From the NCBI GenBank assembly GCA_020636075.1, contig JACJYO010000003.1:310001-374000 (forward strand): 64,000 nt of DNA, given 5' to 3'. Below the pieces are notes generated by a model. It was not told the DNA's origin and made no database searches. It saw nothing but the letters and a program-made list of their open reading frames with translations. Shown here piece by piece: positions 51,417-60,227 of the stretch. The stretch comes from Lewinellaceae bacterium. GTDB taxonomy: Bacteria; Bacteroidota; Bacteroidia; Chitinophagales; Saprospiraceae. Position 1 is the first letter of the stretch, and the number at the start of each line of letters is the position of its first letter. A program made the translations under genes and the position numbers.

Positions 51417-52142
51417 ATGGACTACGCCATTCAAACCGATCATCTCACCAAAACCTTCGGCAACTTCACCGCTGTCAATGCCATTTCCTTCGAGGTGGCC
51501 CCAGGTGAAATATTTGGTTTTTTAGGCGCCAACGGCGCCGGAAAAACCACCGCGCTGAAAATGCTTACCGGCCTGCTCAAACCCAGCAGCGGGCAGGCCT
51601 GGGTAGCCGGCATCGACGTAACCCGCAAACCTGAGCACGTAAAACGGCGCATTGGCTACATGAGCCAAAAATTCAGCCTGTACGAAGACCTTACGGTGCG
51701 CGAAAATATCCGGCTATATGGTGGGATTTACGGGCTTAAACGCACCGACATCAAATCCAAAACAACTACGCTGTTGGAAAAACTGCAGCTCGAACCCTAC
51801 GCGGATCAACTGGTGGTTGGTTTACCCCTGGGCTGGCGTCAAAAACTGGCCTTTTCGGTAGCCCTGTTGCACGAGCCGCGTATCGTGTTCCTCGATGAGC
51901 CGACCAGTGGTGTCGATCCGCTCACCCGGCGTCAGTTTTGGGACCTGATTTATGAAGCCGCGCATACCGGCGTGACCCTCATGGTAACCACCCACTATAT
52001 GGATGAAGCCGAATACTGCAACCGGGTGAGCATTATGGTCGACGGCAAGATCGAGGCACTCGACACACCCCGGAATATGAAAAAAGCCTTTGCAGCCACG
52101 GATATGGATGAAGTATTCCGAAAACTCGCGCGCCAGGCATAG
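51417..52142 (+). CDS. ABC exporter ATPase, second half of a split YbhF-like pair
   Basis: 241 aa. Walker A GANGAGKTT, Walker B IVFLDEPTSGVDP, switch His in VTTHYMDEAEYC. The ABC signature LSGGQ is replaced by LPLGWRQK, as is usual in the C-terminal ATPase of YbhF-type proteins. The start follows the previous gene after two bases, so the pair is translationally coupled. Together the two make 560 aa, close to the single-chain form. A strong hairpin follows three bases after its stop. Confidence 0.94.
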   Translation: MDYAIQTDHLTKTFGNFTAVNAISFEVAPGEIFGFLGANGAGKTTALKMLTGLLKPSSGQAWVAGIDVTRKPEHVKRRIGYMSQKFSLYEDLTVRENIRLYGGIYGLKRTDIKSKTTTLLEKLQLEPYADQLVVGLPLGWRQKLAFSVALLHEPRIVFLDEPTSGVDPLTRRQFWDLIYEAAHTGVTLMVTTHYMDEAEYCNRVSIMVDGKIEALDTPRNMKKAFAATDMDEVFRKLARQA

Positions 52143-52145
52143 GCT

Positions 52146-52209
52146 GTAGGGGCGACCCTTGCGGTCGCCCATCAACCGGTAGATGGGCGACCGCAAGGGT
52201 CGCCCCTAC
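52146..52209. repeat. Strong hairpin after the second ATPase gene
   Basis: 27-base perfect arms (52146-52172, GTAGGGGCGACCCTTGCGGT onward, and 52183-52209) with a 10-base loop CAACCGGTAG. Very GC-rich. Lacks a T run, so it may slow polymerase or stabilise mRNA ends instead of ending transcription fully; the permease genes continue downstream. Confidence 0.85.
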
Positions 52210-52285
52210 GACGGGTAATGCATTGCAAACCAGTAACCCCCTAACCTTTAACTCCTAACCCTCAAACCAGAAACCTATTAAAAAT

Positions 52286-53407
52286 ATGAACCGCTTTTTT
52301 GCATTTGTCCTGAAAGAATTCCGCCACATCTACCGCGACCCGCGTACGATGCTGATCCTGTTCGGCATGCCGGTCGTGCAGGTGTTACTGTTCGGTTTTG
52401 TGCTGACCAATGAGGTGAAAGATGCCAACATCGCTATACTCGATCCTTCGAAAGATGTGGCCAGCATCAGGCTGACGAACAAACTCGTATCCAGCGGCTA
52501 CTTCCGGGTGGCAGCCAACCTGCAATCACCCGAGCAGTTAGAGCCGGCATTTCGCAAAGGCAGCATTAAGCTGGCCCTGATTTTTCCCAGCGATTTCGGG
52601 CACACACTTGACCATGAAGGCACCGCCAAAATTCAGCTGATCGGTGACGCCAGCGACCCCAATACAGCCACGACGCTGATCAATTATGCCAACGCGATCA
52701 TTTTAAATTTTCAGCAGGAGTATGCCCAATCTTCCCTTGGAGTGCAACAGGCCCAGACACCTCTGATCCTCGCGGAAACGCGCATGCGGTATAATCCGGA
52801 GGAAAAAGCAGTGTTCAACTTCGTGCCGGGTGTGATGACGCTGATCCTGATGCTGGTATCCGCCATGATGACCTCGATCACCCTGGCCCGCGAAAAAGAA
52901 CTAGGCACCATGGAGATCCTGTTGGTGTCGCCGCTGAAACCCTTGCAGATCGTGCTGGGAAAAACAGCGCCCTACCTGGCCCTGTCTTTTCTGAATGCGG
53001 CGCTGGTTGTACTGATCGGCATGATGGTATTCGGCATGCCCATGCGGGGAAGTTTTCTGTTGCTGGGCTTTGAGTGTTTTTTATACATGTTCGTGGCGCT
53101 ATCGTTGGGCATTCTGATTTCGACCCGGGCACAAACCCAAATGGCCGCCTTGTTCGTGTCGGCGCTCAGCCTGATGATGCCGACGATCGTCTTGTCGGGC
53201 TTTTTATTTCCGCGCGAAAGTATGCCGGTGTTTTTGCAGGCAGTGGGCACGGCTTTTCCGGCCACCTGGTTTATTCCCATCATCAAAGGCGTGATGATCA
53301 AGGGTGTAGGGCTGAGTTATTTATGGAAAGAAACGCTGGTGCTGGTGGGTATGGCGGTGGTGTTTATCGGCGTGAGCGTCCGGAATTTTAAAAGCCGGCT
53401 AGAGTAA
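52286..53407 (+). CDS. ABC-2 type permease (YbhS/YbhR-like), first
   Basis: 373 aa. An N-terminal helix (LKEFRHIYRDPRTMLILFGMPVVQVLLFGFVL), a large periplasmic domain (~35-180, NIAILDPSKDVASIRLTNKLVSSGYF), then five helices (NFVPGVMTLILMLVSAMMTSITLAREKELGTMEILLVSPL and following). Forms the membrane channel of the exporter together with the next permease. Likely co-transcribed with the ATPases despite the hairpin in the 143-base gap. Confidence 0.94.
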   Translation: MNRFFAFVLKEFRHIYRDPRTMLILFGMPVVQVLLFGFVLTNEVKDANIAILDPSKDVASIRLTNKLVSSGYFRVAANLQSPEQLEPAFRKGSIKLALIFPSDFGHTLDHEGTAKIQLIGDASDPNTATTLINYANAIILNFQQEYAQSSLGVQQAQTPLILAETRMRYNPEEKAVFNFVPGVMTLILMLVSAMMTSITLAREKELGTMEILLVSPLKPLQIVLGKTAPYLALSFLNAALVVLIGMMVFGMPMRGSFLLLGFECFLYMFVALSLGILISTRAQTQMAALFVSALSLMMPTIVLSGFLFPRESMPVFLQAVGTAFPATWFIPIIKGVMIKGVGLSYLWKETLVLVGMAVVFIGVSVRNFKSRLE

Positions 53408-53416
53408 ATGTGTTTT

Positions 53417-53578
53417 ACCACGGAGGCATGGAGAACATGGAGTTTTCCGCCTTCGGCGGTTATTTTACTTGACAGGATCAACAGGATTTACAAGAAAAAA
53501 TCCTGTTGATCTTGTAAATCCTGTCTAAACCCATTCCGCCGGAGGCGGAATTCCGTGTACTCCATGTCTCCGTGGTGC
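53417..53578. repeat. Nested inverted repeat between the two permease genes
   Basis: Outer arms ACCACGGAGGCATGGAGAAC... (53417 onward) and ...CTCCATGTCTCCGTGGTGCAT (to ~53578); then CCGCCTTCGGCGG against CCGCCGGAGGCGG; then GACAGGATCAACAGG and CCTGTTGATC/AAATCCTGTC in the middle, which allow alternative pairings. Same family as 48755-48906. Confidence 0.8.
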
Positions 53579-53595
53579 ATAAAAAAACAAAAATC

Positions 53596-54705
53596 ATGCG
53601 TACTGTACTATATCTCGTCCAAAAAGAATTCCTGCAGATCTTCCGCAACAAATTCATGTTGCCGATGCTGCTGGTCATGCCGGTCGTGCAGACAATCTTG
53701 CTGTCTTTCGCGGCCAATTACGAGGTAAAAAACCTCTCACTCGGCGTGGTCGATCACGACCTTTCGCCGATGTCGCGCCAATTGGTGGCCACCTTCGGTG
53801 CTTCAGGGTACTTTAAGGTGTACAACACCGTTTTTTCAAGCAAAATCGCCGATGCCGATCTGGCGCGCGACCGCACCGACCTCATCCTTGAAATTCCGCC
53901 CCATTTCGAGCGCGATTACGTCCGCGAAGGCGCCGGCAAGGTGGCCATCACGGCCAATGCCATCAATGCTGTAAAGGCGGGGTTAGCAATTGGTTATGCC
54001 AGCAACATCGTCCGGGCCTATTCCCTGAACGAAGCCACTACAGCTGCCGTGAACCGGCCACCGGCTGCTATTCAGGTGGAATACAGCAACTGGTACAATC
54101 CCCTGCTGGATTACAAAACCTTCATGGTGCCGGGTATTCTCGGGGAAATCATTTCCCTGATCATTTGTTTTCTCACGGCGCTCAACATCGTGCGCGAGCG
54201 GGAGGTAGGTACCATTGAGCAGCTGAACGTGACGCCCATTCAAAAATGGCAGTTCATCCTGGGCAAATTGATGCCTTTTTGGATGATTTCCCTGGTCATG
54301 ATGACTGTGGGGCTGAGCGTTGGCTGGCTGGTTTTCCGCATTCCCATGTTGGGCAACCTGTGGCTGGTGTTTGCCTACACCCTGGTTTTTGCACCCTGCA
54401 TGCTGGGCATTGGCTTTTTGATCTCCAATTTTGCCGAGTCGCAGCAACAGGCCATGTTCACTGCCTGGTTTTTCCTGCTCATTTTCATTCTCATGTGCGG
54501 CCTGTTCACCCCGGTAGACAGCATGCCCGAGTGGGCGCAACGGCTCAACATGATCAATCCTGTCAAGTATTTCGTGGAATTCATGCGGCTGGTGCTGCTC
54601 AAGGGAGCTACGTTTGCGGATATTCAGCAAAACTTTTTTACCGTGCTGGGCTATGCGGCTGTGGTGAATGGGCTGGCAGTTTGGACGTATCGGAAGCGCG
54701 TGTAA
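53596..54705 (+). CDS. ABC-2 type permease (YbhS/YbhR-like), second
   Basis: 369 aa from the ATG at 53596; an in-frame GTG at 53572 lies in the repeat arm and is rejected. It has the same plan as the first permease: KEFLQIFRNKFMLPMLLVMPVVQTILLSFAANYEV, a periplasmic domain with LGVVDHDLSPMSRQLVATFGASGYF, then helices from FMVPGILGEIISLIICFLTALNIVREREVGTIEQLNV. Last gene of the efflux set. About 25-30 percent alike to the first permease by eye. Confidence 0.93.
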   Translation: MRTVLYLVQKEFLQIFRNKFMLPMLLVMPVVQTILLSFAANYEVKNLSLGVVDHDLSPMSRQLVATFGASGYFKVYNTVFSSKIADADLARDRTDLILEIPPHFERDYVREGAGKVAITANAINAVKAGLAIGYASNIVRAYSLNEATTAAVNRPPAAIQVEYSNWYNPLLDYKTFMVPGILGEIISLIICFLTALNIVREREVGTIEQLNVTPIQKWQFILGKLMPFWMISLVMMTVGLSVGWLVFRIPMLGNLWLVFAYTLVFAPCMLGIGFLISNFAESQQQAMFTAWFFLLIFILMCGLFTPVDSMPEWAQRLNMINPVKYFVEFMRLVLLKGATFADIQQNFFTVLGYAAVVNGLAVWTYRKRV

Positions 54706-54840
54706 CGGCGCACCTCCGGTGCGTCCGCCATGGGTACATTTTGCGCGATCTGTTCGCCAATCTTAATGTTTATTGCTGTAATTTATATCCGCTTTCTGGG
54801 CGGGAATCCGGGTTATATTTCTCACTACTCAGGTTAAATT

Positions 54841-55611
54841 ATGTTAGGTGCCATCATAGGCGATATTATCGGTTCCAGGTTTGAAAAGCACAATATAAAA
54901 TCCAAGCAATTTGAGCTGTTCACCAGGGGGTCAAAGTTTACAGATGACACCGTGCTTACAGTTGCGGTTGCTGATGCAATTTTGAATAATCATGACTATG
55001 AAAAAACAATAAAAAACTATGCGCGCAGGTATCCGTTTGCAGGGTATGGCGGGACTTTCAAAAAATGGATGCTGGGCATCATAAAAGGACCGTATAACAG
55101 TTGGGGCAATGGTTCGGCAATGCGGGTAAGCCCGGTGGGTTTTGCTTTTGAATCTATAGAAACGCTTTTGGCACAAGCCCAAAAAAGTGCTTTCATTACC
55201 CATAATCATCCGGAGGGCATTGCTGGTGCCCAGGCAATAGCTATTGCAATCTATTTGGCGCGAACTGGAAAATCAAAAAATGACATTAAGGAGCAAATTG
55301 AAAAGATGTTCCACTATGACCTGAGTCGAAATCTCGACAGTATTCGGGAACATTACGTTTTTGATGTCAGCTGTCGGGGTTCTGTTCCCGAATCTATTCT
55401 TGTATTTCTGGAATCAACTGATTTTGAAGATGCTATCCGGACTGCAATTTCAATTGGAGGCGATAGTGATACCATTGCGTGTATGGCAGGTGGAATTGCG
55501 CAGGCGTACTATCGGGAAATTCCACGGAACATGATCGATCAGGCCTATGCGAAGCTGCCACTAAAATTTATTCAAATAATTGAACTGTTTAATTCCAAAT
55601 ACCTGCAATGA
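54841..55611 (+). CDS. ADP-ribosylglycohydrolase family protein (DraG-like)
   Basis: 256 aa. Conserved metal-site blocks: GAIIGDIIGSRFE, FTDDTVLTVAVADAIL (TDDT), GNGSAMRVSPVGF, THNHPEGIAGAQAIA and ISIGGDSDTIACMAGGIAQAYY (GGDSDT). These enzymes remove ADP-ribose from arginine or other groups on proteins or nucleic acids using Mg2+. No ADP-ribosyltransferase gene is beside it, so its target is not clear. Its AT content is higher than its neighbours, possibly reflecting transfer. It ends six bases before the stop of the convergent nhaD. Confidence 0.93.
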   Translation: MLGAIIGDIIGSRFEKHNIKSKQFELFTRGSKFTDDTVLTVAVADAILNNHDYEKTIKNYARRYPFAGYGGTFKKWMLGIIKGPYNSWGNGSAMRVSPVGFAFESIETLLAQAQKSAFITHNHPEGIAGAQAIAIAIYLARTGKSKNDIKEQIEKMFHYDLSRNLDSIREHYVFDVSCRGSVPESILVFLESTDFEDAIRTAISIGGDSDTIACMAGGIAQAYYREIPRNMIDQAYAKLPLKFIQIIELFNSKYLQ

Positions 55612-55617
55612 ACTTCC

Positions 55618-56931
55618 CTAAAAGTGCAACAAGAAATACACCACTACCCCGGCAAAATACCCGATAGCCGCATAAGGCGTAATACGCTTCATGTACCATA
55701 AAAAATCCACCTTCAGGATCCCCATAGAGGCCACCCCGGCTGCCGAACCGATGATGAGGATGCTACCGCCAGTACCGGCGCAGTAAGCTAACAGGTTCCA
55801 AAAGTCATGGTTGGGCGGAAACTCCGTCATTTTGTACATGCCCATCGAAGCGGCCACCAGGGGCACGTTGTCTACCACTGCCGACAGCAGGCCAATGAGC
55901 GTGTTGATCAGGTAAATATTGCCGAAATGCCGGTCCAGCGATTCCGACAGCAGGTGCAAGTGGCCCGATGATTCCAGCGCGCCTACCGCCAGCAGGATAC
56001 CGAGAAAAAACAAAATGGCAGGCGTGTCAATCCGGTGTAAAATGGCTGCCACCGTGCGCTCGTGTCGCTGTTGCGGCGGATCGCCACGGTGCAAAAATTC
56101 GGTGACATACCACAGGATGCCCACGCCAAACAAAATACCCATGTATGGCGGCATATGGGTCACTGTTTTAAAAACCGGCACAAATAACAGTGCGGCAACG
56201 CCTAAAATGAACAGCAACTTGCGCTCCAAGGGCGAACTGTTGTTCCCTTCTGCCAGGTCTACTTTGGCCAGTTCCGACTTGCCGTGCCGGCGTTGCAGCA
56301 CCACCGTAGCCACTGCCAAAGGCGCCAGCAGGGAAACCATGGAAACAAAAATGGTGTTCCCCATGATCTCCAGCGTGGTCACCTGCCCGCCAATCCAGAG
56401 CATGATGGTGGTCACGTCGCCAATTGGCGACCAGGCGCCACCGGCATTGGCGGCAATGATGACAAAACCGCCAAAAAACCACAGGTCATCGTGCTTCCGG
56501 ACCATCTTGCGCAACAGCGCGCACATGATGATCGCCGTCGTCATATTATCGAGGACCGACGACAAGAAAAATGCCACCCAGGCTATGATCCATAACAATT
56601 TCACCCGGCTGGTAGTCTGAATGCGGTCGGTGATAATCCGAAAACCGTCGTGCACATCTACCAGTTCCACGATGGTCATAGCGCCCAGCAGAAAAAACAG
56701 GATTTCCGAAACGTTGCTTAGGTGTTCGGACAGGGAATCGTGCAAAAATGCCTGAGGGTCGCCGGAAAGTTCCGTGCCGTAAACCGGCATGGTTTCGATG
56801 CCAAAAACAAGGATCGTCCAGCAAAAAACGCCCGTCAAGAGGGCAGAGGCGGCTTTGTCAATTTTTAGGGGATGTTCAAGGGCAATGAGGGTGTATCCAA
56901 GGATGAACACCACTACGATCAGGAGTGCCAT
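55618..56931 (-). CDS. nhaD: NhaD-type Na+/H+ antiporter, copy 2
   Basis: 437 aa, closely related to copy 1 over the whole length: ALEHPLKIDKAASALLTGV, FFLLGAMTIVELVDVHDGF, FFLSSVLDNMTTAIIMCALL, IAANAGGAWSPIGDVTTIMLWIGGQ, CAGTGGSILIIGSAAGVASMG. It differs most in the loop after helix 1 and in the central cytoplasmic loop (QRRHGKSELAKVDLAEGNN). It stands downstream of apbE and the nqr genes on the same strand, tying it to sodium cycling. No CBS protein accompanies this copy. Confidence 0.95.
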   Translation of the reverse strand: MALLIVVVFILGYTLIALEHPLKIDKAASALLTGVFCWTILVFGIETMPVYGTELSGDPQAFLHDSLSEHLSNVSEILFFLLGAMTIVELVDVHDGFRIITDRIQTTSRVKLLWIIAWVAFFLSSVLDNMTTAIIMCALLRKMVRKHDDLWFFGGFVIIAANAGGAWSPIGDVTTIMLWIGGQVTTLEIMGNTIFVSMVSLLAPLAVATVVLQRRHGKSELAKVDLAEGNNSSPLERKLLFILGVAALLFVPVFKTVTHMPPYMGILFGVGILWYVTEFLHRGDPPQQRHERTVAAILHRIDTPAILFFLGILLAVGALESSGHLHLLSESLDRHFGNIYLINTLIGLLSAVVDNVPLVAASMGMYKMTEFPPNHDFWNLLAYCAGTGGSILIIGSAAGVASMGILKVDFLWYMKRITPYAAIGYFAGVVVYFLLHF

Positions 56932-56961
56932 ATGCGGAAAGTTCTACGCGAAAGGTAGGTA

Positions 56962-56982
56962 TGCACCGTATTCGCCGGTGCA
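56962..56982. terminator. Hairpin between apbE and nhaD copy 2
   Basis: TGCACCG-TATTCGC-CGGTGCA, a seven-pair stem, in the 88-base gap between the apbE stop and the nhaD start. On the plus strand it is followed by TTTTCT; on the minus strand no T run follows, so it may only weakly stop the nqr/apbE transcript. Confidence 0.45.
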
Positions 56983-57019
56983 TTTTCTGCATAATTTCGA
57001 CTAAATTTTTTCAAAAAAA

Positions 57020-57997
57020 TCAATGCATCTCAAAGGTGCTTTTCACCTGTAAAGCGCCGTTTTCGTCGGTATAAATTCCGTACACTTTCAGGCCCTGTTC
57101 CTGCGCGATTTTCATGGATTTTTCCAAGCCCAATACCAGAAAAGCCGTGGCATACGCGTCGGCGGTCGTGCAATCGTCTGCCAGCACGGATATGCTGAGC
57201 AGGTTGTGGGTGATCGGGTAGCCGGTTTGGGGATCGATGGCATGGCTGTATTTTTTGCCGTCGCGCTCGACAAACTTGCGATAGCTGCCCGAGGTGGCAA
57301 GCGCCTGGTTTTCCATAGACACCACCGTTTGCAGTGGCCGGCCCTCACCGCCATCCGCAACCGGCTTGTCGATCCCGATGCGCCACAATTCACCGCGTGC
57401 GTTCTTGCCTGCCGTACGTACTTCGCCGCCCACTTCCACCATATAATTTTGAACGCCCTGCTTTTCCAGATACTGCGCCAGTACGTCGACCGTATAGCCC
57501 TGCGCAATCGCGTTTACATCGACTTCCATACGCGGGTCATCTTTTTGCAAAACACCATTTTCAAGCCGTACTTTTTGAAACCCGATCAGCTGCCGCAAAC
57601 TGTCCACCAGAGCAGAATCGGGTGGCGGCAGCCCTTTTTTATAACTAAAACCCCAGGCGCGCACCAAGGGGCCGACCGTAATGTCGAACATGCCCCCGGT
57701 GGCGGCGGCAATGGCTTGCGACCGCTGAAAAACGGCGATAAAATGTTCGTCCAGCAAAACGCCCGCTTCATTCCGGTTCACCCGGCTGATGATCGAAGTG
57801 CTGTCCCAAAGCGACATGCTGCGGTCGATCAGGCGAAACAGGCTGTCCACCGGTCCCGAAAAATCGCGGCCTGCCGGGTCGAAGTAGGTGATATGGAAGG
57901 TGGTGCCTTGCGCCTGCCCTTCGAGTTGGGTGTACTCGGGTTGTTTGTTTTGGCAGGCAAAAAAGAGGAACAGGAAAAATAGAAAATTGTATCGCAT
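57020..57997 (-). CDS. apbE: FAD:protein FMN transferase
   Basis: 325 aa, a lipoprotein (FLFLFFAC, lipid on Cys15), so placed on the outer face of the inner membrane or in the periplasm. Family blocks: GTTFHITYFD, GGMFDITVGPLVRAWGF, MEVDVNAIAQGYTVDVLA, NYMVEVGGEVRTAGKN, YSHAIDPQTGYPITHNLLSISVLADDCTTADAYATAFLVLG. It attaches FMN from FAD to Thr residues. The targets here are NqrB (SGAT) and NqrC (SGGT) from the genes just upstream on the same strand. Confidence 0.96.
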   Translation of the reverse strand: MRYNFLFFLFLFFACQNKQPEYTQLEGQAQGTTFHITYFDPAGRDFSGPVDSLFRLIDRSMSLWDSTSIISRVNRNEAGVLLDEHFIAVFQRSQAIAAATGGMFDITVGPLVRAWGFSYKKGLPPPDSALVDSLRQLIGFQKVRLENGVLQKDDPRMEVDVNAIAQGYTVDVLAQYLEKQGVQNYMVEVGGEVRTAGKNARGELWRIGIDKPVADGGEGRPLQTVVSMENQALATSGSYRKFVERDGKKYSHAIDPQTGYPITHNLLSISVLADDCTTADAYATAFLVLGLEKSMKIAQEQGLKVYGIYTDENGALQVKSTFEMH

Positions 57998-58031
57998 AGT
58001 GCTTCTGCGTTGAAAAACCGGGATGATCTAT

Positions 58032-58212
58032 ACTTTTCCAATCTCAAATTTTTCTTTTCAAATTTCAAATAGAGCGTCTAGTCAACAACCTATTTGATTT
58101 GAAATTGAAGATTTTAAAAGAAAAATTTGAAAAGTACGTGCAGTTTTAAAGTTGGTCTGCTCCCAAACGCACACGGAGGACACAGAGCAATAACTCCGAG
58201 TCCTCCGTGTCT
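58032..58212. repeat. Two inverted repeats between nqrF and apbE
   Basis: An AT-rich imperfect repeat (58032-58070, CTTTTCC...AAATTTTTCTTTTCAAATTTC, against ~58090-58134) and a separate hairpin at ~58171-58212 (ACACGGAGGAC...AGTCCTCCGTGT) ending with CGTGGTGC, a partial copy of the CACCACGGAGG family. They separate the six nqr genes from apbE. Confidence 0.65.
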
Positions 58213-58231
58213 CGTGGTGCAAAAAATAAAT

Positions 58232-59482
58232 TTAGCTCCCGAAATCGTCAAAGGCCACCATTTCCTCCGGCACGCCCAAATTGTCGAGCATGTTTTGCAC
58301 GGCGGAGAGCATGAGCGGCGGCCCGCAGAGGTAGTACTCAATCTCCTCGGGTTCCGGGTGCTTGCTCAGGTATTCGTCGAGTACCACCTGGTGAATAAAT
58401 CCTTTGTAGCCCGTCCAGTTGTCCTCGGGCAGTGGTTCTGAAAGTGCAATCTCGAAACGGAAGTTGGGGAATTCTTTTTCGATCTGCCGGAAATGATCTT
58501 CGTAAAAAATCTCCCGCAAGCTGCGTGCACCGTACCAGTACGACACCTTACGTCCGGTTTTCAGCGTATGGAACAGGTGAAAAATGTGCGAACGCAGGGG
58601 AGCCATACCGGCACCACCGCCGATGTAGACCATTTCGTTTTCCGTTTTTTTAATGTGGAACTCGCCGTAGGGGCCGCTGATGGTAACCTTGTCGCCCGGC
58701 TTGCGCGAAAACACGTAGGAGGAGCAATAGCCCGGCGGCACATCGGCAAAGGCGCCTTTGGCACGATCCCACGGTGGTGTGGCGATCCGGATGTTGAGCA
58801 TTATAATGTTGCCCTCGGCCGGGTGGTTGGCCATCGAATAGGCGCGAAAGAGCGGTTCTTCCACGACGGTTTTCAGTTTCCAGATATTGAATTTGTCGTA
58901 GTCGTCTTTGAATTTATCCGGGATGTTGTACAGGTCGCGGTCAAATGTGATAACGATTTCCGGCACATCAATCTGGATATAATCGCCGGAGCGGAAGTTT
59001 AGGGTTTCGCCAGGCGGGAGTTTTACCACAAACTCCTTGATATAGGTTGATACGTTGTCATTTGAAACAACTTCGCATTCCCATTTTTTCACACCAAACA
59101 CCTCATCGGGCACCTTGATTTCCATGTCTTCCTTCACCTTCACCTGACAGGCAAGGCGCAGATGGTCGCGCACCTGCGTGCGATTCAGGTGGTTGGTTTC
59201 GGTGGGCAGCACATCGCCGCCGCCGGCAAAAACCTGGCAGGTGCACATGGCACAAGTACCGCCACCGCCACATGCCGAAGCCAGAAACAAGTTGTTCGAG
59301 GAAAGTGTGGACAACAAAGTCCCTCCCGGTTTCACAACCAGGGCATGGTCAGCGTCGCCGTTGATAACGATTTTAACATCGCCTTGTGGCAGCAGACGGT
59401 CTTTGGCCACCAAAATCATGTACGCCAGCAGCAAGATGACCAGGATAAAAACTACTATGCTGGATGCTAGAACGGGAAGCAT
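58232..59482 (-). CDS. nqrF: Na+-NQR subunit F (NADH dehydrogenase flavoprotein)
   Basis: 416 aa. An N-terminal membrane helix (VLASSIVVFILVILLLAYMILV), a plant-type [2Fe-2S] domain with Cys in ASACGGGGTCAMCTCQV and the later LACQV, an FAD-binding barrel (FRAYSMANHP) and an NADH-binding domain (YIGGGAGMAPLRSHIFHLF; C-terminal YYLCGPPLMLSAV). It oxidises NADH and starts electron flow through the complex. Last of the six nqr genes. Confidence 0.98.
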   Translation of the reverse strand: MLPVLASSIVVFILVILLLAYMILVAKDRLLPQGDVKIVINGDADHALVVKPGGTLLSTLSSNNLFLASACGGGGTCAMCTCQVFAGGGDVLPTETNHLNRTQVRDHLRLACQVKVKEDMEIKVPDEVFGVKKWECEVVSNDNVSTYIKEFVVKLPPGETLNFRSGDYIQIDVPEIVITFDRDLYNIPDKFKDDYDKFNIWKLKTVVEEPLFRAYSMANHPAEGNIIMLNIRIATPPWDRAKGAFADVPPGYCSSYVFSRKPGDKVTISGPYGEFHIKKTENEMVYIGGGAGMAPLRSHIFHLFHTLKTGRKVSYWYGARSLREIFYEDHFRQIEKEFPNFRFEIALSEPLPEDNWTGYKGFIHQVVLDEYLSKHPEPEEIEYYLCGPPLMLSAVQNMLDNLGVPEEMVAFDDFGS

Positions 59483-59511
59483 ATATTTTTACAAATTACT
59501 GGTTAAACAGT

Positions 59512-59608
59512 TAGAGGTTTCAAAGTTTCCGGTTGGAAGGTTTCTGGTTGTTCAACATCCGAAATGATGTAAAACCTTCTAACCAGTAACCTTCTAACCC
59601 GTAACCTT
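59512..59608. repeat. Imperfect inverted repeat between nqrE and nqrF
   Basis: AGAGGTTTCAAAGTTTCCGG and AAGGTTTCTGGTT on one side and AACCTTCTAACCAG, AACCTTCTAACCCGTAACCTT on the other can pair with mismatches. The word TAACCAGTAACC is also seen at 52230-52260. It separates nqrE from nqrF by 124 bases; the other nqr genes abut. Confidence 0.55.
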
Positions 59609-60227
59609 AAAGTTGTATACCGGAAAAGCTCAAAAAGGCCATGCCCATGAGCCCGGTGATAATCATTGCAATACCAAGCCCTTGCAGGGGTTCGGGAATA
59701 TTGGAATACCGCAACCGTTCGCGGATTGCCGAAAGCAGCACGATAGCCAGGAAAAAACCGGTACCGGAACCTACGGAAAAGACTGCCGTTTCGGTGAAAT
59801 TATATTCCCGTTCCTGCATAAACAGCGAAGTTCCGAGAATGGAACAGTTCACCGTGATCAGTGGCAGAAAGATGCCCAGCGAAGTGTACAGTGCCGGAGC
59901 AAATTTTTCCACTACCATCTCGACGAGTTGCACAGCACCGGCAATGGTTGAAATGAACAGGATAAACGCCAAAAAAGTCAGGTCTACCGTGGCCAGCGAT
60001 GGATGCACCCAGCCCAAGGCACCTTCACCCAGGGCATAGCGCAGGATGAGGTAGTTGAGCGGCGTGGTAAGCACCATGACAAATATGACCGCAAGGCCAA
60101 GACCAAAGGCTGTTTTTATTTTTTTGGAAACAGCAAGAAATGAACACATTCCCAGGAAGAACGCGAATATGACGTTTTCCACGAAAATGGACTTTATAAG
60201 CAAATTGAGTAAGTGTTCCATAATCAA
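59607..60227 (-). CDS. nqrE: Na+-NQR subunit E
   Basis: 206 aa, six membrane helices. The two Cys that help bind the iron-sulfur centre shared with NqrD are in FLGMCSFLAVSKK and ITVNCSILGTSLFMQ. It overlaps the end of nqrD by four bases (start at 60227, or a second ATG at 60221 with no overlap). It forms the inverted-pair channel core with NqrD. Confidence 0.98.
   Translation of the reverse strand: MIMEHLLNLLIKSIFVENVIFAFFLGMCSFLAVSKKIKTAFGLGLAVIFVMVLTTPLNYLILRYALGEGALGWVHPSLATVDLTFLAFILFISTIAGAVQLVEMVVEKFAPALYTSLGIFLPLITVNCSILGTSLFMQEREYNFTETAVFSVGSGTGFFLAIVLLSAIRERLRYSNIPEPLQGLGIAMIITGLMGMAFLSFSGIQL

Noticed and set aside
52286..54705. The two permeases as a duplicated pair from a recent tandem duplication
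   Set aside because: They share fold and motifs but differ at most positions; this is the normal two-permease make-up of YbhSR-type exporters.
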